Origin: Mangifera indica
Taxonomy: Eukaryota; Streptophyta; Magnoliopsida; Sapindales; Anacardiaceae
Reading direction: 5' to 3'
NCBI RefSeq assembly: GCF_011075055.1
Contig: NC_058155.1
Span: 9,085,537 to 9,149,536, forward strand
DNA length: 64,000 bases
Positions within the stretch are counted from its first letter, which is position 1; each line of letters starts with the position of its first letter. Of the stretch, positions 11,800-23,213 are shown one piece after another. Both the position numbers and the translations under genes were made by a program. The notes beneath the pieces were generated by a model. It did no database searches, was not told the DNA's origin, and saw nothing but the letters and a program-made list of their open reading frames with translations.

Positions 11800-14113
11800 A
11801 TGGAGAGAACCACTCCAGTGAGGAAGCCACACACATCCACGGCAGATCTGCTCGTTTGGTCCGAAACTCCTCCTGCTGATTCACCGGCTAGTGTCTCTGC
11901 CACGCGCCCATCCACTCGCGCCCAGGTAATCGCAATTTTGTTTGTTTTGTCGTGATTTAGGTTTTTTTTTCTTTTTATGATTACTTATTCTGATTGGTTT
12001 ACGTGCAATGCTAGCCGTCGGATGGGATCAGCAAGGTGGTGTTTGGGGGTCAAGTGACGGATGAGGAAGCTGAGACCTTAAACAGAAGGTGAGGTCTGCT
12101 TCTCCTCAAAATATACGGCTGTTTTTAGATATATTTTTTTAATTTTCTGTTGGCATTAAATGTGTTATAAATTTTCAGTTTCATTGATGTTTTGTGCATT
12201 TTTTCTGCAACGGTCTTTAGATTTTTACTTGGATTTGACCTTAGAAATTTTTCAGTGAATATTTGGTATTTACACTTCTATCAAATTTTAATTTTTTGTC
12301 CTCTCTTCAGGTTGATCTGTCCTGTTATATTCGATTACTCTCCTTCTTTTGCCCATTAATAGTAAATTACAAGCTTTATTAAATTTGTTTAGCTGTCCTG
12401 TTATCAGACTAAGTGCAATGCTGGCTGCCGTTTTACTTGATCCTTTTGGTGGCCACGACTTACATAGCTTATTAAAACATCATATAAATATTAGATAAAT
12501 CTATAGTGTTTAAGTTTAAGATAAAACAACTCAGATTTTCAGCATCTACCGTTAAAATTTCAAATTTTTGTTGTTTCCCAAGCAACTTTGCTTGTTATTG
12601 TGTGTGGGTGTGCTTATATGTGGCTCTTTAATAGCAGAAAACATGGAAACAACGGGAAGATGCAGTAATCTATTTCACCAATGGGATAGAATGCCCACAA
12701 ACAGACGTAAATAGGCTCTTATTATGTTAAAATCCTGAAACCATTGACTTTGTACCATCTTGCAGGAAACCTTGTTCAGGGTTTAAAATGAAGGAGATGA
12801 CTGGTAATGGCATTTTTGCAGCGGGTGGAGAAAATGATATATCAGAAGCTGAAGGTACCAATCCAACTCCAAATAATAGAACAGGGATACGTATGTATCA
12901 GGTATCCATGAAGTTCTTACAGATTTGAAGCACATATGCATCTATTGTCCATATAAATGGAAATTTGGAACAAAATGATAATACTAATAAACTGACAATT
13001 TTGATATACCAATGTTTGGAATTACCAGCAAGCGATTGCTGGAGTCAGTCATATCTCATTTAGTGAGGAAGATAGTGTTTCTCCCAAGAAGCCTACTACT
13101 ATACCTGCGGTGGCTAAGCAGCGTGAGCTAAGTGGGACACTAGAAAGAGAGGCAGACGCAAAGTTGCAAAAGCAGATTTCTGAATCTAAGTGCAAGGAGC
13201 TTAGTGGGCATGATATCTTTGCACCCCCTCCTCAAATTTTACCACGGCCAGCTGTGCGCTCCTTGGCTTTGAAGGAAAATTTCAACTTGGGAGAACCTGC
13301 TGCACAAAATGTATGATCATCTATCAATGTCTCTGACATGAATGAATTGTTTGTATGCACCAAAAAGTTGCTTTATCCCATCCCTCCTCTTCTCTTAAAA
13401 TAATTTTTTAGCTTTAAATTGGGAGATAGGTTGAATAGGCATTCATGGCCCCTGGAAGATTGGAATTGATTGAACAATTGCTTCACTTTTTTTCATATTT
13501 AAGATAAAAAGGGTTTCATAAAATTATGCCATATTTTTTAATAATTTGTATATATATTTGCTTTCTTTTCAGAAGGTTAGGATGCATGGATTGAGTGCAT
13601 AGGAGCGAACTGATTGCAAAACGCTGGGACCAGGAAGATAATTGTGTTGATTCTGGACTTAATTTGTACTTGTCTGCCCATGGATTTTTCTAGTTCTTTG
13701 ATTCTCATCGTAGTTTATAAATGTGTATTTATTTTATGTGATTCTCTTCATTCCCTTCTGCATGTATGCACTTGTTTTGTGCCTCATGTTTACTGAATTC
13801 AAATATTTGATTTCATCTGAACCTGAATTTAATTTTGTGTCCTGTTGGATGTCAGAGCAATAACATGTATAGTGACGAAAATGGAATGAAGACGGCAAAG
13901 AAGATCTATGACAAGAAATTCACTGAGCTTTCTGGAAACAACATATTCAAGGGTGATGTTTCTCCATTATCTGCTGAGAAGCCACTGAGTATGGCAAAAC
14001 TGCTAGAGATGAGTGGCAGTGACATCTTTGCTGATGGGAAGGTTGAGTCTAGAGACTATCTGGGTGGAGTACGCAAGCCTCCCGGTGGCGAGAGCAGCAT
14101 TGCTTTGGTTTAA
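11800..14113 (+). CDS. DUF4057 family protein, 291 aa
   Basis: A five-exon gene: 11800-11925, 12015-12088, 12766-12901, 13029-13310 and 13856-14113, all GT-AG, closing in frame at 291 residues. It starts MERTTPVRKPHTSTADLLVW, the usual beginning of this plant family. The body contains repeats of a short motif of the form E-(L/M)-(S/T)-G-x-x-I-F: EMTGNGIFA, ELSGHDIFAPPP, ELSGNNIFKG and EMSGSDIFADG. The tail ends RKPPGGESSIALV. The protein is hydrophilic, with no membrane segment, signal peptide or catalytic motif. Some family members are annotated as similar to animal HN1/Jupiter proteins, but the molecular role is not established. The 5' leader from about 11.4 kb is CT-rich, as in a transcribed leader. 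Confidence 0.9.
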
Positions 14114-15560
14114 CTTGTTAGTCTAACATGGTATTTTGTATACTTTACGCCTGGTTTTGTGTTATTCCCAGTAGTGGTGGTGTGATTATATTATTAGACA
14201 TTGCATAGTGGGTCTTGGGAAATCTTGTTCTAGGTTTTGACATGTTGCCAGAGCTATGGACAGTCTGCTAATTGGGTTTGTATGTCCATAATCTTGTGCT
14301 TTTCAGAACTTGTTCTAGTGAAATTTATGGTACTCTTCTGCAGGTTTAATTTTATTGCCTAGTGCAATGTTGGCTATCGTTATTATGTTACTTGTGATTT
14401 AGTTACCTGTGTGTTGAGCTCCGTCTTAGGTCAATATATGTGCTTCCTCAACTTTCAGTTCAATTGTTTTTGTACCAATCACGGAAGTTAGATCGCATAT
14501 CGTATCATATATTAAAACTCTAATTTTTCATATTATATATCATATCGTATTATATAATACATTTTTTAAAAAATAAAATATAAATAAGATAATAAAAAAT
14601 TATAAGTGATATATCATAATTTTAGAAAAATCATAAATATCTTTAAAATTTTATAATTTTTTATATATACCTCTATAAAATTACTATTTTCTTTCAAATA
14701 TACATTAATTTGTATTAGAGTTAAATTTGAAATGAGTTTAAAACGAGTTTTACTCAAATTAGTCTGATGGATCCAATCACGAGCGGGGGTGAATTGCAAA
14801 AAATGAACACAAGCCGATGCTGGATAGAACTGTGAGTCAAGCACAACTTGGTTTAAAATTGTTCTTAACTAAATGACGTCATTTATGGAACGTTTAGCTA
14901 AGAACAAAATAAGAGGCGAATTTGAAAATTGAATTATCTTAAAATTTTCACTTTTCGATTTCTTTGGAGTCTTCAGGTTCAGCAAGCTTTCCGTTTTTTA
15001 GTTTCTTCATTCCCCAGCAACGCTAGTCCTCTCATGTTTCTCCCATCATTCATTGCTTTTTGGTTTCTTCGTTTCAATTTCTTATCTTTGAAAGTCTTTG
15101 ACGTTTTAGACTTAAGTTCCTCCTTCAATGTTTTCTCCAACAATCTTTAATTGTTTGACAACGTCAACATGAATTCGAGTATTGTGCAAGTCGATTACAA
15201 ACTCCTGAGCCATGAAGTAATCTGAACACAAACGAGTATTTTCCCCCGCTTAGTAAGCTGGAGCTGTGCTAGAAGCTCTCCCTTGTGCAAAAGATTTGAA
15301 AATGAGTTGAGTAACTTTGACTTGATTCGTGTTTATTTTTAATTTATATCGAAAATATATATCACATTAATTTGATATATTTTATAATAATATTATTTTT
15401 TATTTATATTATATTATATTATATTATTAAATATTAATATCTATGTTATTTATATTAATCTGACCGTCCAAATCAAGGATGTGATCCTTATATTCAAACA
15501 GTTCTCATTTTAAATATTATTCAAACGTTACTTCGTGCTCTCATGATTATACCAAAGCAG
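14114..15560. other. 3' flank of the DUF4057 gene and AT-rich intergenic region
   Basis: The 3' UTR probably extends into 14.1-14.45 kb. A GATACGATAT-type repeat follows at about 14.48-14.72 kb. The open frames near 14.6-14.84 (-) and 14.93-15.15 kb (+) have no recognisable family or gene structure. Confidence 0.45.
14480..14720. repeat. GATACGATAT-rich repeat, second copy
   Basis: Contains CGTATCATATATT, CATATCGTATTATATAATAC and a TCTTTAAAATTTTATAA segment. These are inverted versions of words in the 2.93-3.25 and 28.33-28.59 kb copies. Confidence 0.45.
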
Positions 15561-15689
15561 CTGAGCCTTGGAGAATCATGAAAATGTCTTTTTCTTAATC
15601 ATAACGGATATAAGCCGTTGATTAGTCATTTGCATAGGCACCGAAGAATCCTAATGGTATAGTCTATACGCTGGGTAGGATATAGACCG

Positions 15690-15976
15690 GGCCCAACGTA
15701 ATTATAAATTAATTTGAATTTAGTTTAAATTTATAATAATTAAATTTAAATTAATTAAAAATATTATTAATAAGATAAATAATATAATTGTATCATTAAA
15801 TCAAATTAAACTTTTAATTCAAATTTAATTTAAATTAAATTAAATATTGAATCAAATTGAGTTAATCGGTTTGGATTTAACTTTTCTTATATGTTTCTTA
15901 TTTTAAAGATCTATAATTTATTTTTATGCAATGAGAAAAAAATAGGAAATATTAATTAAAATAACATACTTTTTTC

Positions 15977-16012
<36 letters not shown>

Positions 16013-16210
16013 TTTTATTATAGATATATAATCTAAAATATAAAATACTTAAAATATGTTTAAATTTTGTACTTATCCAATTTTAACCCATTTAATCAAT
16101 CTCAAATTTCAGAATTTTCTCCTTTTAAATATGAAATTAAATTAAAAAATGATTATATTTATATAATAAAAAAATGATTTTATATATATATATATATATA
16201 TATAAAAGAT
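15690..16210. repeat. AT-rich tract with two (TA)n microsatellites
   Basis: Runs of alternating T and A lie at 15980-16009 (about 15 units) and 16181-16204 (about 12 units) within an almost pure A/T stretch. Such tracts are usually length-variable. Confidence 0.85.
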
Positions 16211-17455
16211 TAAAAAAAGGATTAATATCCGAGAAAACACGGTAGGCTTGATGAATGACGTTGATTTAAGATATTTCCAGAAGAAGGGAAGGGAAGGGAT
16301 ATCAAGTGGGCGAAGAATTGGTGAAATTGAGGCGGTTGGAAGGGAATTTGGGGGAAGCTTCTTTGGCTGAAATTGGATGGAACAAGTGGATTATTATTGT
16401 ATCATCATATTATTCTAGATGTTGTAAAGAAGGGAATTCCAAGTCTTGCCTTGTTGACGAATAATCCTCCAAATTATTATTTGACACGCAAATGCAATTT
16501 GTGTGATTTCCTTTTCTGCACTATCGACAAAATTACCCAATTTTTTTTTTTTTTTATGGGTTAAGAATGATAAATCATTAAAGTTAATCATTATAACCCA
16601 GGATAATGGCGACCAAATTTAGACTGACGACAAGTCTTATTGAGTGATAAAAGATAAGAAACTAAATCAAATGAACAGTGTAAACATAGTCAAAATCGAG
16701 TAAAATTTCTTGCTCAATTTTGGATGAATTTTAAATGGTTTCCATACTGAAGAACCACCCGAGATGGTTCCTACAATTGATTTTTTTGATAGTGATTGGC
16801 CAAGAATATAACAGAATCCCAATCAAAGGTCAAAAATATCAACCTGAAGCTGAGAAATTTAAGCAGTACTTGGCGTGAAAGAGGTTAATATTTAGTATTC
16901 TGTTTTAGCTGATAACTAACAAATCAAAATTATGATTACTACTCACTAATTACAAATTAATAAAAACAATTACTTATATCAATTTAATATATATATTTAT
17001 AAACAAATTCTCCTATCACTACTCAATTCTTCTGTGTGTTGCTCATTCTCTCTCTTCCTTCCGGGGTTTTTTTATGTGTAAAGCAGCGCGGCCACACTCG
17101 ACTTCATTTTCATGGTGGAAGTGTGAGCAGTGACAGACCGTACACACTCACTTTTATATAACCGTCAATATCAAGATCAAACAAAATCCCAATCTTTCTC
17201 TCTCTTGCTGCTTTCATTCTCTCCTTTAAAAAAATAAATGTACCACGACCAAAATGAAAGCAGACTCCAATGTATAGCATAAAAGTCTCTTCATTTCACC
17301 GCAACAAATGTCTTTCACTATTTAGACCCTTTTAATATCTGATGTGGGTTTTGGGTTTTTGATACTGTTTTGGGTTTGTTTTTCTTCAATATTAAGTCTT
17401 TTGAATCTTTATATTTTATGTATTGATAAAGAAAAAGTAATTTCGGTTTTAAAGG
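16211..17455 (+). promoter_or_regulatory. Upstream region of the Pumilio gene
   Basis: No gene is supported between 16.2 and 17.45 kb. A TTTTATATAACC TATA-like element at about 17152-17163 is followed by a CT-rich leader (TCTTTCTCTCTCTTGCTGCTT), placing transcription start some 250 bases before the start codon at 17456. Confidence 0.45.
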
Positions 17456-20400
17456 ATGTATAAAGTAGGTGATCAGATAGAGAGACAGAGAGTTGTAGAG
17501 AAAATGAGGAGAGACGAGGAGGTTGAAAAGATGTTGAGTGAGATTCATCACCATCAACTTCCATATTTCAATATTAGCCACCAACACACGCCTCTTGTGA
17601 GTGCTTCTGGTTCACCTTTTAGTAGAGTGACTCAGCTATCAACAGGCCACTCTTTTGCTCCTTCGAGTTCTTGTTTTTCTCCCAGTGGGTTTTGTTTAGC
17701 TCAGGATAATTCTTCACTGTTTTCAACAATGAGTTTTCCCTTTAATGTTGAGGATGTTAAAAAGTTTAAAACATCGACTGTCACAGATGATCATGTTGGT
17801 AGACTGTGGCTGGATTCTCAATCTACTGAGTCCTGTCGTTTTAGGAAGAATGTTGGGGGTGAGAGGTTGGATTATGATGAACTGGGTTTGTGTGAAAATT
17901 TCTATAGAATGAGTGCTGGAAAGGAACAAAAGGATCATAGTATTGTAATGAACAGACATGAGGTGAACCCAGGGGAGGTTAGCTTTGGTTTTGGCAATGG
18001 CTATTTGGGTGGTACTTTATCCTATAATGTTGAAAAATATGGCATATCTGATTGTCTCAACAATACTGCTTTTGATTATCAAGGGTTCGATACCTGTTCT
18101 GGTGTTGTATCTCGGAGTTTAGATGACGAAATGAAGTCTGTGGGCTTGGGTGGTAGAGTTGGTGAGATTGAGTTAAAGGATGGTAATTTTTTTCACAGTC
18201 GAGCTATTGAAATGCGTTCTGATCCATGTTATGGTAGCTTAAGGAATTGTGTATTTGAGCAGAGAAAGGAACAGGGAAGGAGCTGGCCTAATGAGGGAAT
18301 ACAATCACAGAGTATTATCGGGAGTAGGCCTTATCTTAATGATGTTTTGGTTGGTTTGCAACGACTTGGATTGGATAGTAATGGAGAGATTGGTGCCATG
18401 AACCAATTGATTTCCCCTCCCCTGATGAATCAGGAGTTGGGTTTAGATTTAGAAACTCAGTTGTATAATAGTTCATTGTTGAAAGAAAGGACTAGTGTGA
18501 TGCCAAACAACAGGGTTTCTGTGTCTCATGTGTCTTTGAATGAAGCAGGGGCGGTGGATGGTTTTGGGGTTGAAGATAGTTTCATCATACAAGGAAAAAG
18601 TCTTAATAGTGTTGTCAACAAGGGGCGCAGTTCTTTGACTGGTAACCTCAACGAGCTTGCCATCAGAAACCCACCAGAGAAAGTCTCTAAACTTGAAAGT
18701 TGTGCTCATAATGGAGGACTTTGTGAACATGGTCAGAATTCAAGTAGTTATTTCCCACTGCATTTGCTACCAAGTTCCGGTTCCTTGTCAGAGTTTTGCG
18801 GCTATATATACTTAATGGCTAAGGATCAAAATGGATGTCGGTTTTTACAAAGGGTGTTTGATGAGGGTACTTATCAAGATGTGCAAATTATATTTAATGA
18901 GGTTATTGATCATGTTGTTGAACTTATGATGGAGCAGTTTGGCAACTACCTTGTGCAGAAGTTGTTGAATGTGTGTAATGAAGAACAACGGACACAGATT
19001 GTGTTCATGGTTACCAAAGAACCAGGGCAGCTTGTCAGAATTAGCTTAAATACATATGGGTAATTCCTCTGTAACTGAATTAATATTTGTCTTGTTCATT
19101 TTTAGTTTTCCTGTTAATGAATGACATTTTCGTTGCCATACCAGCACACGCGTGGTACAGAAGTTAATAGAAACGCTCAAAACCAGGCAGCAGATTTCAG
19201 TAGTCAAAGCAGCGCTTAGGCCTGGTTTTCTTGATCTAATTAAGGATCTGAATGGAAATCATGTGTTACAACGCTGCTTGCAATGCCTTAGCAATGAAGA
19301 TAATGAGGTACTATTTTTTTTCGTTTGGCATCTTTCCATTGTGATTTCATTTTGGTTCTAAAGATCTAATGTTCTTATGCTTTCTTTTCTCATACTTGAA
19401 TTCCTGTGTGATCTTTTTCTTTTTTTAAATGAAGCTCTTCTTATTTTTCATTTTTCTTAACAAATGAGGTGCAAGTGTGAATTATCAGCTAATTTTTAAG
19501 TGTTATAGCTTGGTAAGTCATTTCTTCATAGTACATAATGCATTTTGGTGTCATATTTTTCCTGAAGAGAGGACAGTTCCTTAATCAATTTGTGATGGTA
19601 TGAATCTTATGCATTGCCTTTCATGCGTGCATAAAAGAGTTAGACAGGAAAGAGGGCATTAGTTGGGTAACCTTATTTTACCTTGTAACATGTTCTGATA
19701 GTTTAACTGATAGACAAACTGATCAGCAGTGATCAGTCCCATGTATGTAAGGTGATTAGTTGGGTAACCTTTACCTATAAATTGACGAATCTCCTAGTTT
19801 GGTATATTTGTCCTGCCAATTTATAGTCCTTTGTCAGTGTGAGTGTTGGTGCTTTTACGAAACATTGTATCAATTCTAATCATTGATTTGGCTTTTCTGC
19901 CTGCGTGAAAGTTTATACAGTTTGTTTTGCTTGGTACATACATACACATGGATTCAGGATCAACTAGGCCTTCACAGCCTCTGCTATTCTTGGAGCTGGC
20001 CCATGTTTAGTGCTATGTGGCCAGAGGGGATGCAGGGAGATATAGAATGAAATTCCATAGAACTGTTAACAATATAAGCACCAAGAGGATTGATACAGAT
20101 ATAATTCCTATTGCTGGATTACCCATCAGTACTATTCCCCTTTCATATTTATCACAACTCCAACTCAGTGATGGAAAGATGAACTTAAAATCAATTTAAG
20201 AAGTTCTATTTTATCTTTTATATATTCTGACTTAAGCATTGATTACTAAATGTTCTCTGTTCAAATGTGTGATTGTTTTTTATTAATGGCTTCTAAGCTT
20301 CTCATTGAATGAAGATTAAAGTAGATGTATGCTTTTCATTCAAAGAATAATAAATTTTCTGGACCTGATTTACTATTGTCAATGGAAGTTTAAATAATTT

Positions 20401-22444
20401 TATAATTTTTTTTCTTATTTTTTTCCATCAACTTTTTTCTGCAGTTTATTTTTGATTCTGCTGCAAAGTATTGTGTTGAAATTGCAACTCATCAGCATGG
20501 TTGTTGTGTGTTGCAACGATGCATTGCTCATTCAATCGGTGAACTGCGTGATAAGTTAATCACGGAAGTTTCGAATCATGGGCTTCCCCTCGCTCAAGAT
20601 CCCTTTGGGTATGACCTAATATGTGTGAATTGTTTTACTTTTTTCTGACTCAAACTCATAACAGGACAAGATAAACTACTTTAATATATTTTTCCTGATA
20701 TTACTGATTCTTTGATGAATAATTTTATTTTATACTTCTAAGTTTGTTTGACCAACCTCAATGTTTAATAAAACCTAGCTTAATTGGACAAACTTATCTT
20801 TATAAAATATAAATTATGCTACCATATATTATGTTGTTATGTGGGTACTTTATATAACCTAAATGAGAACTTATGCTAAAAAAAATCTTGATATTTTTAA
20901 GCTATAGATCCATCTATTTCAATGGCATAAGCCCTTGAAAAAATTCTCTCTTTTAATATGCATCGCACTGGTTAGTTATCAAGTAACAATATGATCAACT
21001 GTGGTTGTGGCAATTATAAAGATTGTTTCGTTTTACCTAAAATTTGAACCACCACATATTCATTTCCTAGAAATATCTCATTATTAATGTCTTTCTATCT
21101 GGCATGTTGCTCTGGTTGTCTATGTAAGCTACTTGATCTGCATTTATATTGATATGCTACCTGAATGCATATAAATTTGTTGAAAAGAAACTGAGTTGCT
21201 CTCTTTCTTTATATATATGTATATATATATTGTAAGTCCCTTCCAAGAGTAGCTTTCATTTTTTTCAAATTTTTTGAAGGAAATAGTCAGATTTTGCATG
21301 GCAGCTTAATATTACCTTGGCAATGTTGTTTTATATATTCTGTTGCTCATGCTGATTGCTCTGTTTGCCTTTATCTCATCTCCCAATGTGAAGGGTTTTA
21401 ACCAATCTCTCTTAAGCATAGTCAGGAGTTGTGGAGTGTAGATAACATATGATATTAAGGTATGCTTGTGTATCATATTTGAAAATCCAAAAGTAGATAC
21501 TTAGTTCAACACTATTTCATGAATCTTGATCAAAAGGAATCCAAGATTTAGAACATTGGCCATGCTTTCCTTTTCCTTTTTCTCTTCTCATATCTGGCCC
21601 TCTAATTGACATGGCCATTTCTCAGAAGTTTTGTTTAACACCCTAGATTATCTTGCTAAATTCATTCTTATCTTCAAGCTTAGATGTTAAAATGATAAAA
21701 TCTCACATTTGTCAACCTTGTATACAGGGTTTCTCCATCAATCAATCCAAAAAATTTACATAAATTGTTGCAAAGATGTATGCTTTAACTTCCTGGTTGC
21801 CCAGCATTTGTTCATGAGGAGTGGTCATTTAATGCGTTTCTATAAATGTTTACTCTTACGTATTATTGGTTAATTTTCTCATTTTGTTGTATTTTTTAGC
21901 AGTAACTTAGTCCATAGATTGGTTGCTTTTAAAGTTAGGTCGGTTCTGCAATCTGATTCTGACTGAGAAAATCTCTATTCCTTCTGTGACGCAGAAATTA
22001 TGTTGTTCAATATATTATAGAGCTGAAGATCCCCTCTGTCACTGCCAACTTACTTTCTCAGTTCAAAGGCCGCTATGTTCACCTATCAAAGCAAAAATTT
22101 AGCAGTCATGTGGTGGAAAAATGCCTCAAGCATTTTGTCGAGAGTCGATCACAAATTGTCCATGAATTGCTGTCTGTGCCTCATTTTGAGCAGCTGCTGC
22201 AGGATCCATTTGCAAACTATGTCATTCAGTCTGCATTGACAGTTACAAAGGTTAGGAGAAATACATCCTTGAGCAACTTCTCTAGGTGATGTTGTTTCGA
22301 AGTTTCAATAGAACCTTAATCCTTGATTTCTCTCTTCAGGGCCCTCTTCATTCTGCACTGCTCGAGGCTGCTCGACCGCACTCTTTCTTACGAACCAGCC
22401 CATATTGTAAGCGGATATTCTCCCGGAATCTGTCAAAGAAGTGA
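17456..22444 (+). CDS. Pumilio/PUF RNA-binding protein, APUM12-like, 763 aa
   Basis: A five-exon gene: 17456-19059, 19145-19307, 20445-20608, 21995-22250 and 22340-22444, all GT-AG, closing in frame at 763 residues. The N-terminal 430 residues are low-complexity and Ser/Asn/Gly-rich. The PUF domain (about residues 440-755) has all eight repeats, with RNA-contact motifs in order: CRFLQ, NYLVQ, TRVVQ, NHVLQ, CCVLQ, NYVVQ, SHVVE and NYVIQ. PUF proteins bind 3' UTRs through these residues and repress or destabilise mRNAs in the cytoplasm. The pattern resembles the canonical UGUA-reading domain, but repeat 5 has Cys where Arg is common at the stacking position. The start MYKVGDQIERQ was taken as the first ATG; MRRDEEVEKMLSEI, 16 codons on, is an alternative. 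The relation to group APUM7-12 is inferred from the motif set and the tail RTSPYCKRIFSRNLSKK. Confidence 0.9.
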
Positions 22445-23213
22445 TGTAAATTCGTACGTGGTAACAAGTGTTGTTGTTCTCCCGAAGTTACTAACCTGTT
22501 CACTATTCAGATAAAGACTTGATCTATCTTGGGGCCTTCAAAATTTGAAGCGGACGCCCTCCCGATAACCCTTAAAACTTTACGATTTTGAAGAAAGTTT
22601 GCTCCTAGTTGATTATTTTGCTGATACTACTTGTATGTACTGTTCTGCTGTCTTCTTCCTGTTGTTGTCTTTTTTATGTCAAACTTCTAATGTATGATGT
22701 TTACCCTCCGTAAATGCCATGAATCACTTTATTTCCTCTTCAATTCTGATGTCCATTTTCTTAAACTAAGAGAATAATATATACACATACAAAAATGTGC
22801 ATAAACAATAACATGTTATTATATAATCGAATGATTTTAAATTAAAGATAAAATTCTTAATAAAAGCCATCCATTTCTATACAAATAACGATGGTCAATC
22901 ATGTGATTGAATATTATTTTATTTTTAATTTTTAATTATCTAATTATATGATAACATATTATTATTTATACATAAAATTATACACATAACAGCTCAATAA
23001 AAACCAATCCATAAATATCATAGTTTAACAGCAAATGCTAACTCCATATTATTACAAGGAAAACAAAGATAAATTTTTTTTTTTTTTGTAATTCAAAAAA
23101 CCATTGGACGACTGACAATAAAACAAGAACACATGTAGCAAACCGCAAACACCAACAGAAAAACATTATTGATAGAAATATTGCCTTTTTTATCTCTCAC
23201 AGTTACCAGCTAC
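22445..23213. other. Convergent 3' flanks of the Pumilio and annexin genes
   Basis: The Pumilio 3' UTR probably runs to about 22.75 kb. AT-rich foldback repeats fill 22.79-22.99 kb, and the annexin 3' UTR on the minus strand begins near 23.0 kb. Confidence 0.5.
22790..22992. repeat. AT-rich foldback MITE-like repeat, two partial copies
   Basis: Two adjacent pieces of the dispersed family are present. One (22790-22870) has TAATCGAATGATTTTAAATT. The other (22878-22992) has CAATCATGTGATTGAATATT, then TTATCTAATTATATGATAAC, with ATACATAAAATTATACACAT as outer arm. Confidence 0.5.

Noticed and set aside
15980..16204. (TA)n tracts as a possible regulatory or replication element
   Set aside because: They are ordinary microsatellites within AT-rich intergenic DNA.
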